Source of the DNA: Puccinia triticina
Taxonomy: Eukaryota > Basidiomycota > Pucciniomycetes > Pucciniales > Pucciniaceae
DNA length: 64,000 bases
Direction: 5' to 3'
Assembly: GCF_026914185.1 (NCBI RefSeq)
Contig: NC_070571.1
Location: forward strand, 3,100,001-3,164,000
Part shown: positions 46,601-58,919 of the stretch, one piece after another
Layout: the number at the start of each line of letters is the position of its first letter
Numbering within the stretch: position 1 is the stretch's first letter
The notes under the pieces: generated by a model
Told to the model about the DNA's origin: nothing
Seen by the model: only the letters and a program-made list of their open reading frames with translations
The model's database searches: none
Made by a program: the position numbers and the translations under genes

Positions 46601-48083
46601 TTAGAATGGCTTCGATCAATTCTTTCCTGTCAATGAAAAACCAACCTCCATAGAGATATATCTCCTCTCCTGTGACCGACCGCAAGCAACGAAAAATCCA
46701 CGTCATATAACTCGTCAAACTGTTTCGGACTAGGAATCTCCGATTCACAATGAAAATAGGCAGGCGACCAGGCGAGACCTGCTCATCATAATCAAACGGA
46801 AATTCATGACGAAATTTAAATACTTCATCATGCCAACTAGAGAAAAGGGCACTCAACAAGTGGCTTGAGTCCTGAGGACGCAAGACGTAAATCTACTTCT
46901 TTTCTCGTTGCCCTCCGCCGATTCGTCCCATGCAGTCTCCGGGCTAACATCGACTGGTTCTGGCGGGTCTTCTGGATGGCCAACGATAGCAGGATAAAAA
47001 CGGTAAAAAATCTTCAACAATTCTTCGGAAAGATTTAAAGTTTCTTTCTGATTGTTATGATGAATGATAGCAGTGTCGTTGAGATTTTTTATTGCGATTA
47101 GTCAGCATATCGGATTAGGCGGTGGAAAACCCAGCATGTAGGAAAGAAGGGCAAAATGAGTTCACATAATTCTTGCGGTAGAAAAATTAAGATCTCAACT
47201 GACAATTTCCCATAATCCAGTCTGAAAATTCCGAGTAGGTGAAAACACAAAGACATCACAAGTGGTAGACAATGCAGCAAGCAAGCACCTTGACGTCATA
47301 ATGAAAAATTTGACAAGTACAAGTAAGCAGACGATTTATTGTGTGGATGATGGTTTGAGAAATCCATATTCGCGGAAATACTGACGATCCCAAGCGTGAT
47401 AATCCACTAGGAGACCAACTAGCTGTTCGCCAGAACCGGTCGTCGTTAGGCGGTGTAATGGTGGATATGACTAAATGGGTCAACGAAGCAAAATCGTAAA
47501 ACGTAAGATTCGGACGAGTTTTCAGATGAAACAGACGTGAAATGACGAGAGATTACCATTGGAATGGGCTGACCAATTGACGCCAAGTTGTTTATTGATC
47601 TCAATAATTGTCATGAAGAATGGTATCCTATGCTGGCAATCGCCCGATTTGGTAGAGTCTGGTATTGATTCGTGGGTCGCCGAAGGATTAGAACCCGAAG
47701 GCGTCGACGGAAGGTCTTGCGAATGAGATCCATTCTCAGCGGGACGAGTTTGTATGTGCGCATGTGGGTCTTCCGGTGGGACCATGTATCCGAGGATGGG
47801 CGTCTGGACAAACCCCCAATAACAAGCATGAGATTAGCGGTGCTATTCGGGAGGCATCATATTAGAGGTGCTATCTCGGGAGGGCAGGAGTGATTCTTAC
47901 CAACAGGCATATGTTCGCCCTGGTGACTGCAAAAGCTTGGCCGTCGCTCGACCATTCCAAACATGAGGGAGAACAATCGATTGGAAGGGTCTGGAGGATG
48001 TCCACATGTCCATAACTTGGGTCCGTTGGCTTGGGCTGGTCGGTAGGTTGGCCTGTTTGTCCTATCCTTGTATCAGAGGTCAT
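43649..48083 (-). CDS. RNA polymerase III transcription factor TFIIIC subunit (Sfc9/GTF3C4-type), WD-like N-terminus and C-terminal zinc finger
   Basis: Sixteen exons can be joined with consistent phase: 48083-47901, 47803-47557, 47470-47386, 47288-47204, 47047-46955, 46871-46779, 46719-46646, 46538-46423, 46360-46111, 46008-45824, 45700-45325, 45237-45049, 44975-44636, 44566-44428, 44329-44048, 43956-43649, giving about 1014 residues. The N-terminus (CSPSCLEWSSDGQAFAVT) and later segments (ASWSPSGLSRLGSC, LLAVGHRRGDISLW) match the TFIIIC delta beta-propeller. The C-terminus has CPACLQSVCFDSL, GHVW, CSVTF, RICTGCGRKA and CCWHCGGRW, the TFIIIC zinc finger with its Cys/His ligands present. The protein helps TFIIIC recognise A/B boxes of tRNA genes. 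Least certain are the 46955/46871 and 46111/46008 junctions and the start (48206 is an in-frame alternative). Confidence 0.8.
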
Positions 48084-48211
48084 GTCATTTGTATGCGTGA
48101 TCGTTCCGGTTTTGTTTCCTGAACACAAATTCTGCCGACAGCTCAGCCTCCAACCACGCGCAGGCGACCACACCCTCCTGAGTCTTACTGGCAATCCCCT
48201 TCCCATATGTA

Positions 48212-48485
48212 CAGTGGGTCATCTAATGTTTTTGGCATCACATTTTTCAATGCAGAAGCTCAGGCCACAGACTTGAAGTCATTAAATTGGCTTCAGGGGT
48301 GGAAGAGAAGTTCCCAAGAATGATTATGAAATAAAAAAAAGTAAAAATAAAAAAATGAAAAAATGAAAAATGTGGAAAATTTCTAATTTCTTGCCAATTT
48401 CTCAGAATGTTCATTACTGTTCAAATCAAGGAGGAAAAATTGGAGAGCACAGTATTATGGAGGCACTGGACCAACATGTTGGACA
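48212..48485. mobile_element. Tc1/mariner-like element fragment, left part
   Basis: It begins TA-CAGTGGGTCATCTAATG and is a roughly 85% identical inverted counterpart of 56255-56482 plus 56010-56040. No transposase is recognisable. It sits 129 bp upstream of the TFIIIC start codon. Confidence 0.6.
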
Positions 48486-49050
48486 GCTTTTTGTTTTTTG
48501 CAGTGTCTTGAAATTTTTTGCATTGGCAATTTTTTTTATACAAACTAGGGAAATTGCAGCTGCGCCGCGGGAACTCAATTGAAAAGACACAGTGTATTTA
48601 GCACCGTGAGGCAGCATTGAAACTGCTTCCCAACAACAGGCCGGCCCACAAAAAGATCCAACCCGCTGCATTGTCTGGAATGCCTCCCAGTACATGTTGA
48701 CTTGTATATTTATTTCCTGACTTCACAACAGTCCTGCCAAGATCTCTGCGGTGGTACAGTGGATAAGAGTCATCACTGAGCACAGTCTTGCATTGCCAGG
48801 CTTTAGGGAATTTCTTGGAACAAACTCCATCCACCAAGCAACCCTTTTGTCCAGAACATGGGCCATGGATCATTGAGGATTTTACCTGCTCGTACAGCAA
48901 AGGTTCTGTTTCTTAGTCCGGAATCTCGGCAGAAACTAAAGCGTCAATAGCATTGGGGGTCCTGGGAATGTCTGCCAGGTGTAACATAAGCATAATGTGA
49001 CAATGTGGCAGGCCACACTTTTGAAACTCCACACAGTAGACGAAAGCTGA

Positions 49051-50559
49051 GGGCCCAATTATAAACAAGTTTTGGGATAATATTGGGATTGTTTTCAAAT
49101 AAGTTTGAAATCAAAAAAAAATAACTTAATGGTGCAGATACAGGGGCCAAAACTGTTTCCAACCTGTTTCAAACCAAGTGTAAATTATAAACCCACCACC
49201 ATGCTGGATGAGTTTCTGGCGCAACTGAACGTAAGCCTCCAATACCAAAGGTTGCTCCGTTGGACAGTTGTCCGTCTTGCATGCGCCAAGACAATGGCAG
49301 CAACGGCAGAAGCCTTCCCAAGAACTTGGGGGGACAACTGGCCACTAGAGAATCTGCCGTTGGACCCGCGGCAGGTACCTGGCACCCGCCTCGCACCCGC
49401 GCGCGGGTGCCGGGTGCGGGTACGGATACCTGTTCTTTGGGTAAAACGGGTGCGGCACCCGGGTACCTGCCCAGGTACCGCCCTGCGGCGGGGTTTGGGT
49501 CGTCCAGACGACGTCGCTGCTGTAGCCTCGTCGTCCGGAAGGAACCCCACAACAGCCTCGTCGTCCGGGAGGAATCCCTTCAGGGAGACGAGGCTGTTGT
49601 AGCCTCGTCGTCCGGAAGGGATCCCTTGCGGATGACGAGGCTACAACAGCCTCGTCTCCCGAAAGGGATCCCTTGCGGACGACAAGATACAGCCTCGTCT
49701 CCCGAAAGGGATCCCTTGCGGACGACAAGATACAGCCTCGTCGTCCGCAAGTGAACCCTTGCGGACGACAAGATACAGCCTCGTCGTCCGCAAGTGAACC
49801 CTTGCGGACGACAAGATACAGCCTCGTCGTCCGCAAGGGATCACTTGGGAGCGACGAGGCTGTTGTAGCCTCGTCGTCCGCGGATCCCTTGCGGACGACG
49901 AGACTACAACAGCCTCGTCTCCCGGAAGGGATCCTTTCCGGCGGCACCCGCCGGTACACCGCCGGTACACCCGCGGCACCCGCCGGCAGGTGCCGGGTAC
50001 GGGTGCGGGTGCCTATTTTTCAGGTAAAACGGGTGCGGCACCCGGGTGCTGCTGGCACCCGGGTCCAACGGCAGATTCTCTACTGGCCACCAATGTCTGC
50101 CGACTCTCTCTAGTCAATAGATACCCGTGAATCAGCCTTGAAGGCTGATTCTTGCGCGCAACATACTGGTTCAACTGCGAGAGCCTGTAGCTCGCTCATT
50201 CTGCGAGCTACATATGAGGTCCCGGGCATTGATAAATGCGCTTGCATCCTGGCTATCCATCCATGGTGTCCGTTTTTCAATTACTCGCAAATCAGCCTTG
50301 ATGGCTGTATCTTGCGCGAGTACATATGCTGTGGCCTTTGGCGGGGGGAAGTACTGGTCAGGTGTATGGTGGGCATCTGCATGCTGAGCTGTAATCACAT
50401 TCAAAACAGTATTGGTAATCCAGTTTTCCCCAAACCACCTCCCCGAGGTGGTTTGGATTGTTTTGAGATTTTCAATTCCGGAAAGTTAGCAAAAAGATCT
50501 TTCAAACTTATTTGAAAATAATCCCAATATTATCCCAAAACTTGTTTATAATTGGGCCC
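49051..50559. mobile_element. Non-autonomous TIR element inside the Helitron Rep
   Basis: Inverted termini of about 60 bp start GGGCCCAATTATAAACAAGT. A 3-bp direct repeat TGA flanks it (49048-49050 and 50560-50562). The 3-bp duplication fits PIF/Harbinger or CACTA-type chemistry. The interior is GC-rich with GGGTGCGGGTGC tracts and a palindromic array; there is no transposase. Confidence 0.85.
49495..49950. repeat. Palindromic minisatellite array A8 (inside the element)
   Basis: About nine units around AGCCTCGTCGTCCGCAAGGG followed by ATCCCTTGCGGACGACGAGG, each a long near-perfect palindrome with a central GGATCC in many units. Spacers are CTACAACAG or ATACA. Confidence 0.9.
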
Positions 50560-52299
50560 TGAGACTCGTCCAAGTCTATGATTCTTGGTCAGGTCATGTA
50601 TAAGCAATTTCAGTTTCAGCCGGAACACGCAAGCCACAACATCAGGGCGATCGGTAGCTGATTGACCATCCTGCAATAAAAACTTGATCTCGGGCCATTG
50701 CGGGTTCGCCGTCATTGTGACAAATAGAGAAGGTTTTCCATAATGCCAACAATGTCCATTGAATCCTGGTACAACTGTACTATATGCCGGGGAGATCCAA
50801 TGAATGTGGAGGGCAATATCACTTTCCTGCCTCCAATATCAAGCTCATTGCGTATAGCCTCTTCAACGCCTTTATAAAGATCTGCTTTTAACTTGCGCTG
50901 TTTCTTTCGAACAAAGTCCAGTCTTGTCCGCTCGACACATGTATACAGGTCCACGACCAACTCTTGAAACAGGGAGCGGGACCAGTGGAGGTGGTTGAAC
51001 GTGTTCTGCCTCGCAAATAGCATCGACGCATACCACTCAGTCTGAGAAATGGTCATTTCTGAGAAAAAATCCATCACAATTAGCATTTCCCGCCACATGC
51101 AGGAAACATTTACAAAACTTAATTCTATTGACAGAAGAACTGGGGCTTTGATGCACCCAACTACCCTCGCCCCTAGGAAATAGGATTGGATACCGTAATG
51201 CCAAGTAGCCAGAGTATTCGTCGGTGATCCTTTCAATTTCGCCAGTCTTATTGTGTAACACAACGTCTCTTGGGTGAATTCGGTCTTCTTTTGGTTGATG
51301 GATGACTATGGCAACCTCTGATACGCTGGGCGCATCGTAGGTCTTTGGTTTAAAGTTGTGAGCAGTGATATTACGCAACACCAACTTTGCGGTGGGGGAT
51401 GCTTGCGTCACAGCCATAACCCGGCGGTAGAATTGGGCATATGGATTAACAACGTCCATCAAAGTCTGCAAGTGCAACATCAAACGCGAGTCAAGGTCTA
51501 CTCCAGATTTTACAACGCGGACCTCAGCCTCGTCCTTGTCGCCAGAGCCGACTACGTAAATTTGGGAGAAACCGGCGGCCACTTGTCGGGCTGCTTGCAA
51601 TGCTCCCATATTATGGTATAAGTTACCCTTGACTTGGAAGTTGAATATGCCGTGCGGGCCTTGCGTCCAACGGTTGACTTCCGCTCCCAGGGAAGCAAAG
51701 GATAATGTGTTGTTGTACACACGTATGTGCCTTTGAAATTCCAGTGACACTGGACGTAAAAATATGCATCAGTGCACCTTCCAAGTCCTCAAGTCGGAAC
51801 AGGAACCATGTACCTGAATCATGATTCACGAGTAAGTTCTGAAGCAGTTCATGATATGAGGTGGTATTATTTGTAGGGATTAATGCAGCGCCCATTTGAC
51901 AACAGCTGGGAAATTTTGCTTGAGGGCTCCAGGCGTCCGCAACATTCCTCTCCAGCGCCCAGTGAATTGCTCCGCATTTGATACACACATCATCACACGG
52001 GCCAAGCCAATGAGGTATCTCGTGCCTGAAGTTTTCTAAAATATGAGATTCATGGTGATGGGATGCTAATCTAGTGACTACGCCTGGATCAAAATCAGGT
52101 GGCATTCTGAATATTTTGTGTCTGGTAGTGTAATGAGATGAGTAATAAAGACTTGATCCACAGCGGGGAGAAGAAATTTTTGATGTTGGCCAATGGACAC
52201 AACTCAACAGCTGTAGGATTGATTTAATCAACCGCGACAGAACAATAGGTGGGGCCGACCAGGGATCAAGCTACCCGGAATTGGTGTAAATCCACGACC

Positions 52300-55200
52300 A
52301 GCGCTCTGCTCAGTGCATACAAGAACAAATGGGAGGAGGAAATGTGTTAAACGGGGAGGCGTTGAACGTGTATAGAAGGTGATTAAATATTGTCAGTCCT
52401 GTTTTGTTTTTCGCGGTAGCAAGGTGGAACTACCGCATCGGCATGCTCAAGATTGTGGTGTCAGAGCAATATTCCATTGTTGGAAAAGTGTGATGCCTTT
52501 GCGCCGGGTTGAGCAAGAAAATTGTAGCCACGGACTAAGGATGCGTCAAAATGTTTACCACTTATGGCAAAGTTAGCAGCACAATATACAGAATGCGGTG
52601 GTTTTTTGGTTCCAAGAACAGGATTAGCAATGGGTTTGGAAATGAAGAGGAATTGGGAAGCGGGATAAACACTCACAATGAACCAAAAAAAGCAGTTATT
52701 GTAGTTGCTGATCTACTTTTAACCAAGTGGGGTTCAATGTTGAAAAGCAACTTGATAAAAGCTATTCCATTTGCGACGAGGAGTTGATACAATTTTGATG
52801 TCTGGTGTTAGCAATTCTGCATTTGGATCATCGGGTTGTCTGATATAGAAATGCACCGGGTGGGTTGGAGCCAGTTATGGCAGAATTTGTATTGGGGAGA
52901 TTTGTTCATTGAAAGTTGATGGCTGGAACTGATTTCCTTTGAAAAAGAACAAAGAACAGCGTGCGAGACAAAATGTCCAGGACCAGTTGCTGTGCGTGGA
53001 AATGCCGTTGGCCCGCGCTCCTCATGTGACGGTGGAGAATATAAATAGGAGCTTCTCTGCTACCTTTGATTTGGTCATCTGAATCACCGGGGCAGCCGAA
53101 GCGACACATCGAGCTAACATACTCAAATTTCACACACATAAATATCCCATTTTGCTTCATATTTTTAGTCACAGGGCCCTAGGAGGTATTGACTGGCTTT
53201 GCCATAATAGTCGTCCTCTCAGGTTGTTCCTTTTATTAAAAATCATTGATTACGCCAACAGGCACTTATTCCGCAACCCTACAAGGGGAAATGCTGCGCG
53301 AAAAAAGTCCTTGTCGAAGTAATTAATGATTTTTAATTCATTCTCCAAGTTGGCCAGAAGTGTTGAAATTCTGACTCCTTATTCTTAATTATACCTCCTC
53401 ATGTTGTCTCTGAATTTATTCCTTATTGATTTTGTCTTTCTTTAAGCATCACTAGTAAGATAATAGTACTTCTAGCTCACACCTTGTAGTCCATGAACCC
53501 TGAGTAGTAGAGTTATGATAGTCATTTATATCTTCATGTGTAGTCTCAAAGAATTTACTTTATTCAATATGGTTTCTTATTCATTTCATCTCAAAACCAC
53601 AAGTCTGTTGCATGTACATAGTCTATTTATACTATAGCATTGTCATGCAAATCAAACCATTGGTTCTCTCCTTTATTCTCTGCCTCCATACCTGAGCCGC
53701 ATCCGGCGAGAAAAACATTCTTGCTGTCCCTTTTCTCTCCAGTCTCTCAAGACTGTTCTCCTGCATTGTGCCACTAAAGCTTTGTCGATAATCCTAGTTT
53801 CAACAAGAAGCCATCAGATTATTGGTTTCCACTGTGCCACAATCACATATACAGACAAATATATATATAAATATGTACATAAGGGCTATTGTGGCAACTC
53901 TACACCACGGGTGCAAAAAGATATTCCAAAGCCGGATTGAATCCGGCGTCAAAACATTTTCCAGCTCATTCAGTACGGACGTTGCCAGGAACGAGTCACA
54001 GCATCCCCATTTGAGATATTTTGAGAATATCTCAGAAACCACTCTGAGTGGTTTCTGAAATGTTTTCCATAAATTTAGGAAATTGGTTTTCCACAGAAAT
54101 TGGGGAAAAGTTTGATTTCAATAATAAAAATGGGAGGAAATATTTACAAAGGGGCTTTGAAAATATCTTTCCCTATTTTCCTCATAATATTTCCACAAAC
54201 CAGCGGATTATTTTCAGACCACATCCAAAAACATTTAGTGTACCCTTGGTGTACCTACTTTCTGCACTGCATGGGTACAAAAGCAATGCCTTGAACCATA
54301 AACAAAGGCCATCTGAGGATGTCCTGCAAGTCTTACAGCTTGCTGGATGTCCTTGCAGAGGTTAACGGCTTGTTGAGTGGACTTGGGTCCCTGCGGGACA
54401 GGGCCCGTTGACTCAGTTAAGTTAGAGTGATTTGCAGAGGCTCCCTTTGCAAGGGGTACTTTGCATCAGCCAGGCTGCACCAGGCCCTCTAGTGAAGAGA
54501 GTCTGGTGTAAGTTGGCAAATCACTTGACAACCATTTTTCTTCTTATTCAGTCAATAATTATTTTTTTGCTGGAATCAAAGGAAGAGATCATAGATGGTC
54601 TCAATTCCTCAGCTTATATGCTCTGAAATGCTGTTCTGACTCTCCTGGGCACCTAACTGACCCCCAATCAAGTCAGAGAGGAGCATGATAGAGAGAGCAC
54701 AAAAGGCAGCATGTAAACAGCTTGATTGAATCTTCAGGGCACCTAATCAACCCCCTGTTGAGTGATAAAGAAGTTTCTGGGAATGATGGGGGGTTGGAGT
54801 GGGTTGAAACAAAAGAGGTATATATAAGAACCAGGCTGCTCTCCTGCCTGGTGAGGTACTTGTACTATTACAAGATTTATAACCAATCCTGACACCGACA
54901 CGTGTTTGAGTACTGCTAACATTGTATACATACACTGATACAAACTGATACTGATCCCACATTTTTGGCAGATGCTCAAAGCAGAAGCAAGGAAAGATGG
55001 CTAGATTCAAAACATGAAATGTGATTGACCAGATTTTCTGGTTCAGAGCCATTTTTGTCTAGGTGTGTCGGCTCAGGCACCATGTTTGGCTAGGAATGTT
55101 GGCTCAGAGCCAGAGAGAATTCACAGAACTAAGAGATTACATTTCTTTTAATCAGACTTTCTGTAACTTAATAACAACATAATCTATTGAGTAGTTGCGC

Positions 55201-55990
55201 ATGAGGAATGAAGCTAAGAAGTTACCTAAGAGCAATCAAGTGGGCCGCTCTTCAACAAGTGAGAAGAAATGATAATGGAAGTAGAAGCAGCGCGAGTTCC
55301 GTGTATTTCGTCTTAGCAATGCTCTATGAGCCTTGGGCCCTTAGGGTCCGTTTGATTAGTTCCCAGCGAAACGGCAAAGGAGTAGCGCGACGTTATCTGT
55401 AACAGTTTTGCGCTCCTTTTAGCTCTTAGTTTCTCTGTGCTGAGTTGAAAACCTTTGTGCTCACCGACTGTTTCCTCTTTGTTTTGTGTGGAATCGGTTC
55501 GAGCGGTCTCTTTCTTTTTGACTGAGTCTGCAAGAAGGGATCGAGGTGTTAGCTCTTGACTAGTCAGTATTAAAGCTTAATCTTCATTAGCTCACCTTTG
55601 GTGGGCAAAGTTATTCCGGCTTTAAGGGACTGCGACCTGGGATTTTCCGCAAGCTTGATTTTGCTATGCGCTGGAGCCAAACCTGCATGCATCAAAGTTT
55701 GATGAGTCAGTTTTGGCGGCCCCACGGAGCGAGTTTTGGACTGCGGAAGATGGTTTGCTTTGCTTACCATTGTCCGCAGCTAATTGAGATCCTGGCCGCT
55801 TGCTCAATTTATGAGTTCGCGGCTGTTCACCTAGGCGTGTAATCTCACAGAGCCATGGTGGCTGTTTTGTCGGGCCAGAGGTGCCGTCAGACCGACACCA
55901 AAGTGGCCGGATTGTTGCTCTGAAAGCATAACAATGGCCGCTTTGTTGGTTCATTTGTCCATTTTGTCGTGGATTCACCGGCATTTCACA
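52300..55990. other. Gene-poor AT-rich region
   Basis: No coherent gene. A 21-bp inverted repeat (TTAAAAATCATTGATTAC and its complement) lies at 53234-53340, and a perfect palindrome CAGAAACCACTC/GAGTGGTTTCTG at 54030-54056. ORFs on the minus strand at 55570-56035 have no recognised motif. Confidence 0.5.
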
Positions 55991-56009
55991 AAAAAAACAT
56001 GAATTTGGC

Positions 56010-56482
56010 TGTTTTTGTTGGTCCAGTGCCTCCATGCAGTATGGAATGCAACAGGATTGATAAAAAATGAAAATTTTTAAACCATTGACAATTATTTTTA
56101 TTGGACCAAATAAATTGAGTCCAATTGGTGGTGATTTGGGCTAGCCTACAGTCCCTGAGGTCAATTTGAAATTGGTGGATAACCCATCCACCCAAAAAAT
56201 CATTGGCAATGTTTTCAAAAAATTTCATTTTTTATCATTCCTGTTGCATGCCATACTGTGCTCTCCAATTTTCCCTCCTTGGTTTGAACATTAATATAAC
56301 ATTCTGAGAAATTGGCAAGAAATTAGATAATTTTCACTTTTTTTATTTTTACTTTTTTTTTATTTCATAATCATTCTTGCAAACTTATTTTCCACCCCTG
56401 AAGCCAATGCCATGACTTGAAGTCTGTGGCCTGAGCTTCTGTATTGAAAAATGTGATGCCAAAAACATTAGATGACCCACTG
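56010..56482. mobile_element. Tc1/mariner-like element fragment, right part
   Basis: The right end is CATTAGATGACCCACTG-TA (ending at 56482), identical in type to the end at 48212. It is the inverted paralogue of 48212-48485 and is split by the 56042-56253 MITE. Confidence 0.6.
56042..56253. mobile_element. Hairpin MITE with TA target duplication, nested
   Basis: The 212-bp insertion has inverted ends TGGAATGCAACAGGATTGAT and the complement TATCATTCCTGTTGCATGCC (about 45 bp). TA occurs on both sides (56040-56041 and 56254-56255). The corresponding position in the paralogous copy at 48450-48485 reads straight through, so that copy is the empty site. Confidence 0.8.
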
Positions 56483-56595
56483 TACTCCTCTTTGACCAGA
56501 GGAATGCCTCCAGTCAAAGAGGTGAGTGCACCCAGAGAGCTGGATATTGTCAGCCTCGGTGATGCCAAGAACAGTGTTCTTCTAGCTACACCGGG

Positions 56596-57469
56596 TGATA
56601 ATAGATAACTTTAGGGTTTTTGATAGAATAGTTTTGTTTATTTATTTCAAAGAAATAAATATAAAGGAAAAAAAGGAGGGGCCCGACGTATTGGGGGTGG
56701 TTTGATCCCTCTGAGATTGGTTGCTGGGGCCTGATAACAGGTTTGGTTGTGTTCCCAGACTTACAGAAAGAAGAAACAAGGCAATAATGTGAAGGGTTAT
56801 TACTTGCTAATGATAACCTAACAATTATTGCGACAATCTTCGAAGACGAGGACGGAGAATGATGCGTTTAGACAAACGAGTCTACTGAAAACTGTATTGA
56901 TCGGGTTCTGATGAGAATTCGAGTCGATAAAGTGGTCAGTGGTTTGTTTGATGTGTCTAAGCTGAGGAGGACGAAAAAGAGGACTGACCGACCTCTTTAA
57001 ATAATCTTTTCGTCCTCCTTGGTCGTTGTATCTCTAGATATTTCAATGGGGAGGTCGATACCTGTTGGTTTATTATTTGCGAGCTCGAATGGGGCGGTTA
57101 GTTATTGATGTCAATCGGTTTATTGAACTCGAACTCGGATGGGGCCTTTAGTTATCTGGAGAATTCCAGTTGGGGAAGACATCTTATTTCTCAGACACCG
57201 TTGGATAAGTGACACCTGTCACTTAAATGTCATTGTCATGTAGCTCCCGCTGGGTGTAGTTTATTATTCACCTCACGCGCACGGGTGTAGTTTATTATTC
57301 ACCCAGATTATACTCAAAGCTCTTTAAACTATATATTTTTATGTATTTATTATATCTTTATATTATAAGTGACAGATCACATAGTTGTCTGTCACAAAAA
57401 ATTCTAAATATTATTTATAATTATTTATACAAGTGTTACGCTGGCTTGCGCTTTTTAGCCGGCTCACAT
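56596..57469 (-). mobile_element. Probable 3' LTR of the Ty3 chromovirus
   Basis: On the minus strand the polypurine tract (AAGGGGTAGGAAA, 57470-57482) is followed directly by TGTGAGCCGGCTAAAAAGCG, a standard LTR start. A TATA-like TATTTAAAGAGG lies near 57000. The proposed far end CTATTATCA at 56596 gives TG...CA and about 874 bp, but with only one LTR in the window and no target repeat this boundary is tentative. Confidence 0.55.
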
Positions 57470-57485
57470 TTCCTACCCCTTAAGA
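57470..57485 (-). promoter_or_regulatory. Polypurine tract of the chromovirus
   Basis: On the minus strand CTTAAGGGGTAGGAAA directly precedes the TGTGAG start of the 3' LTR, the expected primer for plus-strand DNA synthesis. Confidence 0.65.
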
Positions 57486-57504
57486 TGAGACTTTCGAAAA
57501 AAAA

Positions 57505-58905
57505 TCAGAGATTTTTAGACCTTTTTGAAAGTCTATAATTACGGAGATGAATAGTTCCATCTGGAATATTATTTTCAGGCAACCATTCATCTCTATCTGC
57601 CGAATTATTTTTGTATTGTACAAGGTACAGACGCACATCTTTACCATTAATACGTTCTTTCTTATCTTTTAGAATTTTCTGCACTTGTAATTTTGAATTC
57701 TCAACTGGTTCTTCTACAGGAATAGTAGGTTGAACATCCATAGATTCTCCAGGTCTTGATATCCATGGTTTAATTAAACTTACTGGAAATACTGGGTGCT
57801 TTCTTGAAAGTTCTTCACTCAGAATTACTTCAACTGCATTCTTCCCATGTAGTTGTTTGATGACAAAAGGTCCAACAAAAGAAGGTTTGAGTTTTCTATT
57901 CCCTCCCAGATTATTGAAGTTTACCGTGGATAACATTACTTTATCTCCAATCTTAAATTCTGGTTCTCTATGACTCTTGTCCCACCTATTCTTGTTATAC
58001 TCTACAGCCTCTGTTACACAATTCCTTGCATGATCATGGGCCGCATCTATCATCTTCTTAAAATCTGAAGAAGTTGGATGAATATATGGCAATTTGTCAT
58101 TAACAGTATTTTTAGGCATTCTAGGTATCCACCCACGTTCTAAGATATAAGGAGCCTCTTTAGTTGTGGAGTGTTTGCTACTGTTATATGCAACTTCTAA
58201 AGCAGGGAGAAGGTTAACCCAATCATGTGTATAACCATCTTGATTTTTAAATTCAAAACCAAATGAACAGAATCTGCGGAGCATATCTTCTAATGTTTGA
58301 ATCATTCTTTCTGCTAATCCATCAGTTTGAGGGTGATAAGCCGTAGAAAAAGCAAGTTTTGTCCCTAACATGTCATGCAAGTTGCGCCAAAATTCAGATG
58401 TAAATTTTGGATCCCTATCACTAATAATAATTTTAGGAATGCCTACATCAGACATGATTCTATTCCAGAACAACATAGCAATTTCCATAGCTGTGTCATC
58501 CTTATGGTTAGGTATAAAACGGGCTCTTTTAGAGAAACGGTCTACTATTACTAATACAGAATTATATGAATAAGCTCCAGCAGGAGGGAGACCAGTCACA
58601 AAATCCATATTAATAATTTCCCATTGGGATTTAGGTTCAGCAATTTTTTGTAGAAGGCCAAATCTTTTTCCTGTCTGCTTATTAGCTTTTTGGCAGATGT
58701 CACAAGATTTTATATAAGTTTGGGCTTCTTTCTTCCAATTGATCCACCAAGCTGTATTACGAATCCTTTCTAGTGTTCTGTCTTCTGAAAAATGCCCAGA
58801 AGTTATACTATCATGACACTCTTTTAGTATATCAACTATTTGATTTTTATCACAGAGTACTAGTACACTAGAGTGTTTATTTCTATAATACAGCAATCCA
58901 TCCAA
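57505..58905 (-). CDS. Ty3/gypsy integrase with C-terminal chromodomain
   Basis: 466 residues. The zinc-binding HHCC domain has H31, H38, C68 and C71 ([14 protein letters not shown]). The catalytic core has D101 (NMDFVTGLP), D163 (ISDRDPKF) and E199 (DGLAERMIQ), the DD35E triad complete. Residues about 405-455 ([20 protein letters not shown], then [17 protein letters not shown]) form a chromodomain, which directs chromoviruses to heterochromatin. The frame is 1 nt out of register with the upstream pol ORF; coding continues upstream of the first ATG in this frame ([12 protein letters not shown]). It would normally be released from Gag-Pol by the element's protease. Confidence 0.9.
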   Translation of the reverse strand: MDGLLYYRNKHSSVLVLCDKNQIVDILKECHDSITSGHFSEDRTLERIRNTAWWINWKKEAQTYIKSCDICQKANKQTGKRFGLLQKIAEPKSQWEIINMDFVTGLPPAGAYSYNSVLVIVDRFSKRARFIPNHKDDTAMEIAMLFWNRIMSDVGIPKIIISDRDPKFTSEFWRNLHDMLGTKLAFSTAYHPQTDGLAERMIQTLEDMLRRFCSFGFEFKNQDGYTHDWVNLLPALEVAYNSSKHSTTKEAPYILERGWIPRMPKNTVNDKLPYIHPTSSDFKKMIDAAHDHARNCVTEAVEYNKNRWDKSHREPEFKIGDKVMLSTVNFNNLGGNRKLKPSFVGPFVIKQLHGKNAVEVILSEELSRKHPVFPVSLIKPWISRPGESMDVQPTIPVEEPVENSKLQVQKILKDKKERINGKDVRLYLVQYKNNSADRDEWLPENNIPDGTIHLRNYRLSKRSKNL

Positions 58906-58919
58906 CAGAGTAAATTTTC

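Larger units (their letters stand above)
48600..52160 (-). pseudogene. Helitron Rep (HUH nuclease) remnant
   Basis: Minus-strand blocks in Helitron order: GPCDDVCIKCGAIHWALER (N-terminal Cys motif), LSFASLGAEVNRW, GPHGIFNFQVKGNLYHNMG, FQELVVDLYTCVERTRL, PSTFIGSPRHIVQLYQDSMD, VTMTANPQWPEIKF, then FVYCVEFQKCGLPHCHIML, which holds the HxH metal-binding motif of the HUH endonuclease, and MIHGPCSGQKGCLVDGVCSK. At least two frameshifts are visible (about 51750 and 51080). No PIF1-type helicase follows, so the copy is truncated. A 1.5-kb element is inserted at 49051-50559 just before the HUH motif; removing it joins GRVS to AFVYC in frame. Confidence 0.85.

Noticed and set aside
55570..56035. Minus-strand ORF rich in Pro/Gly/Thr
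   Set aside because: Ends inside a repeat copy and has no recognised motif.
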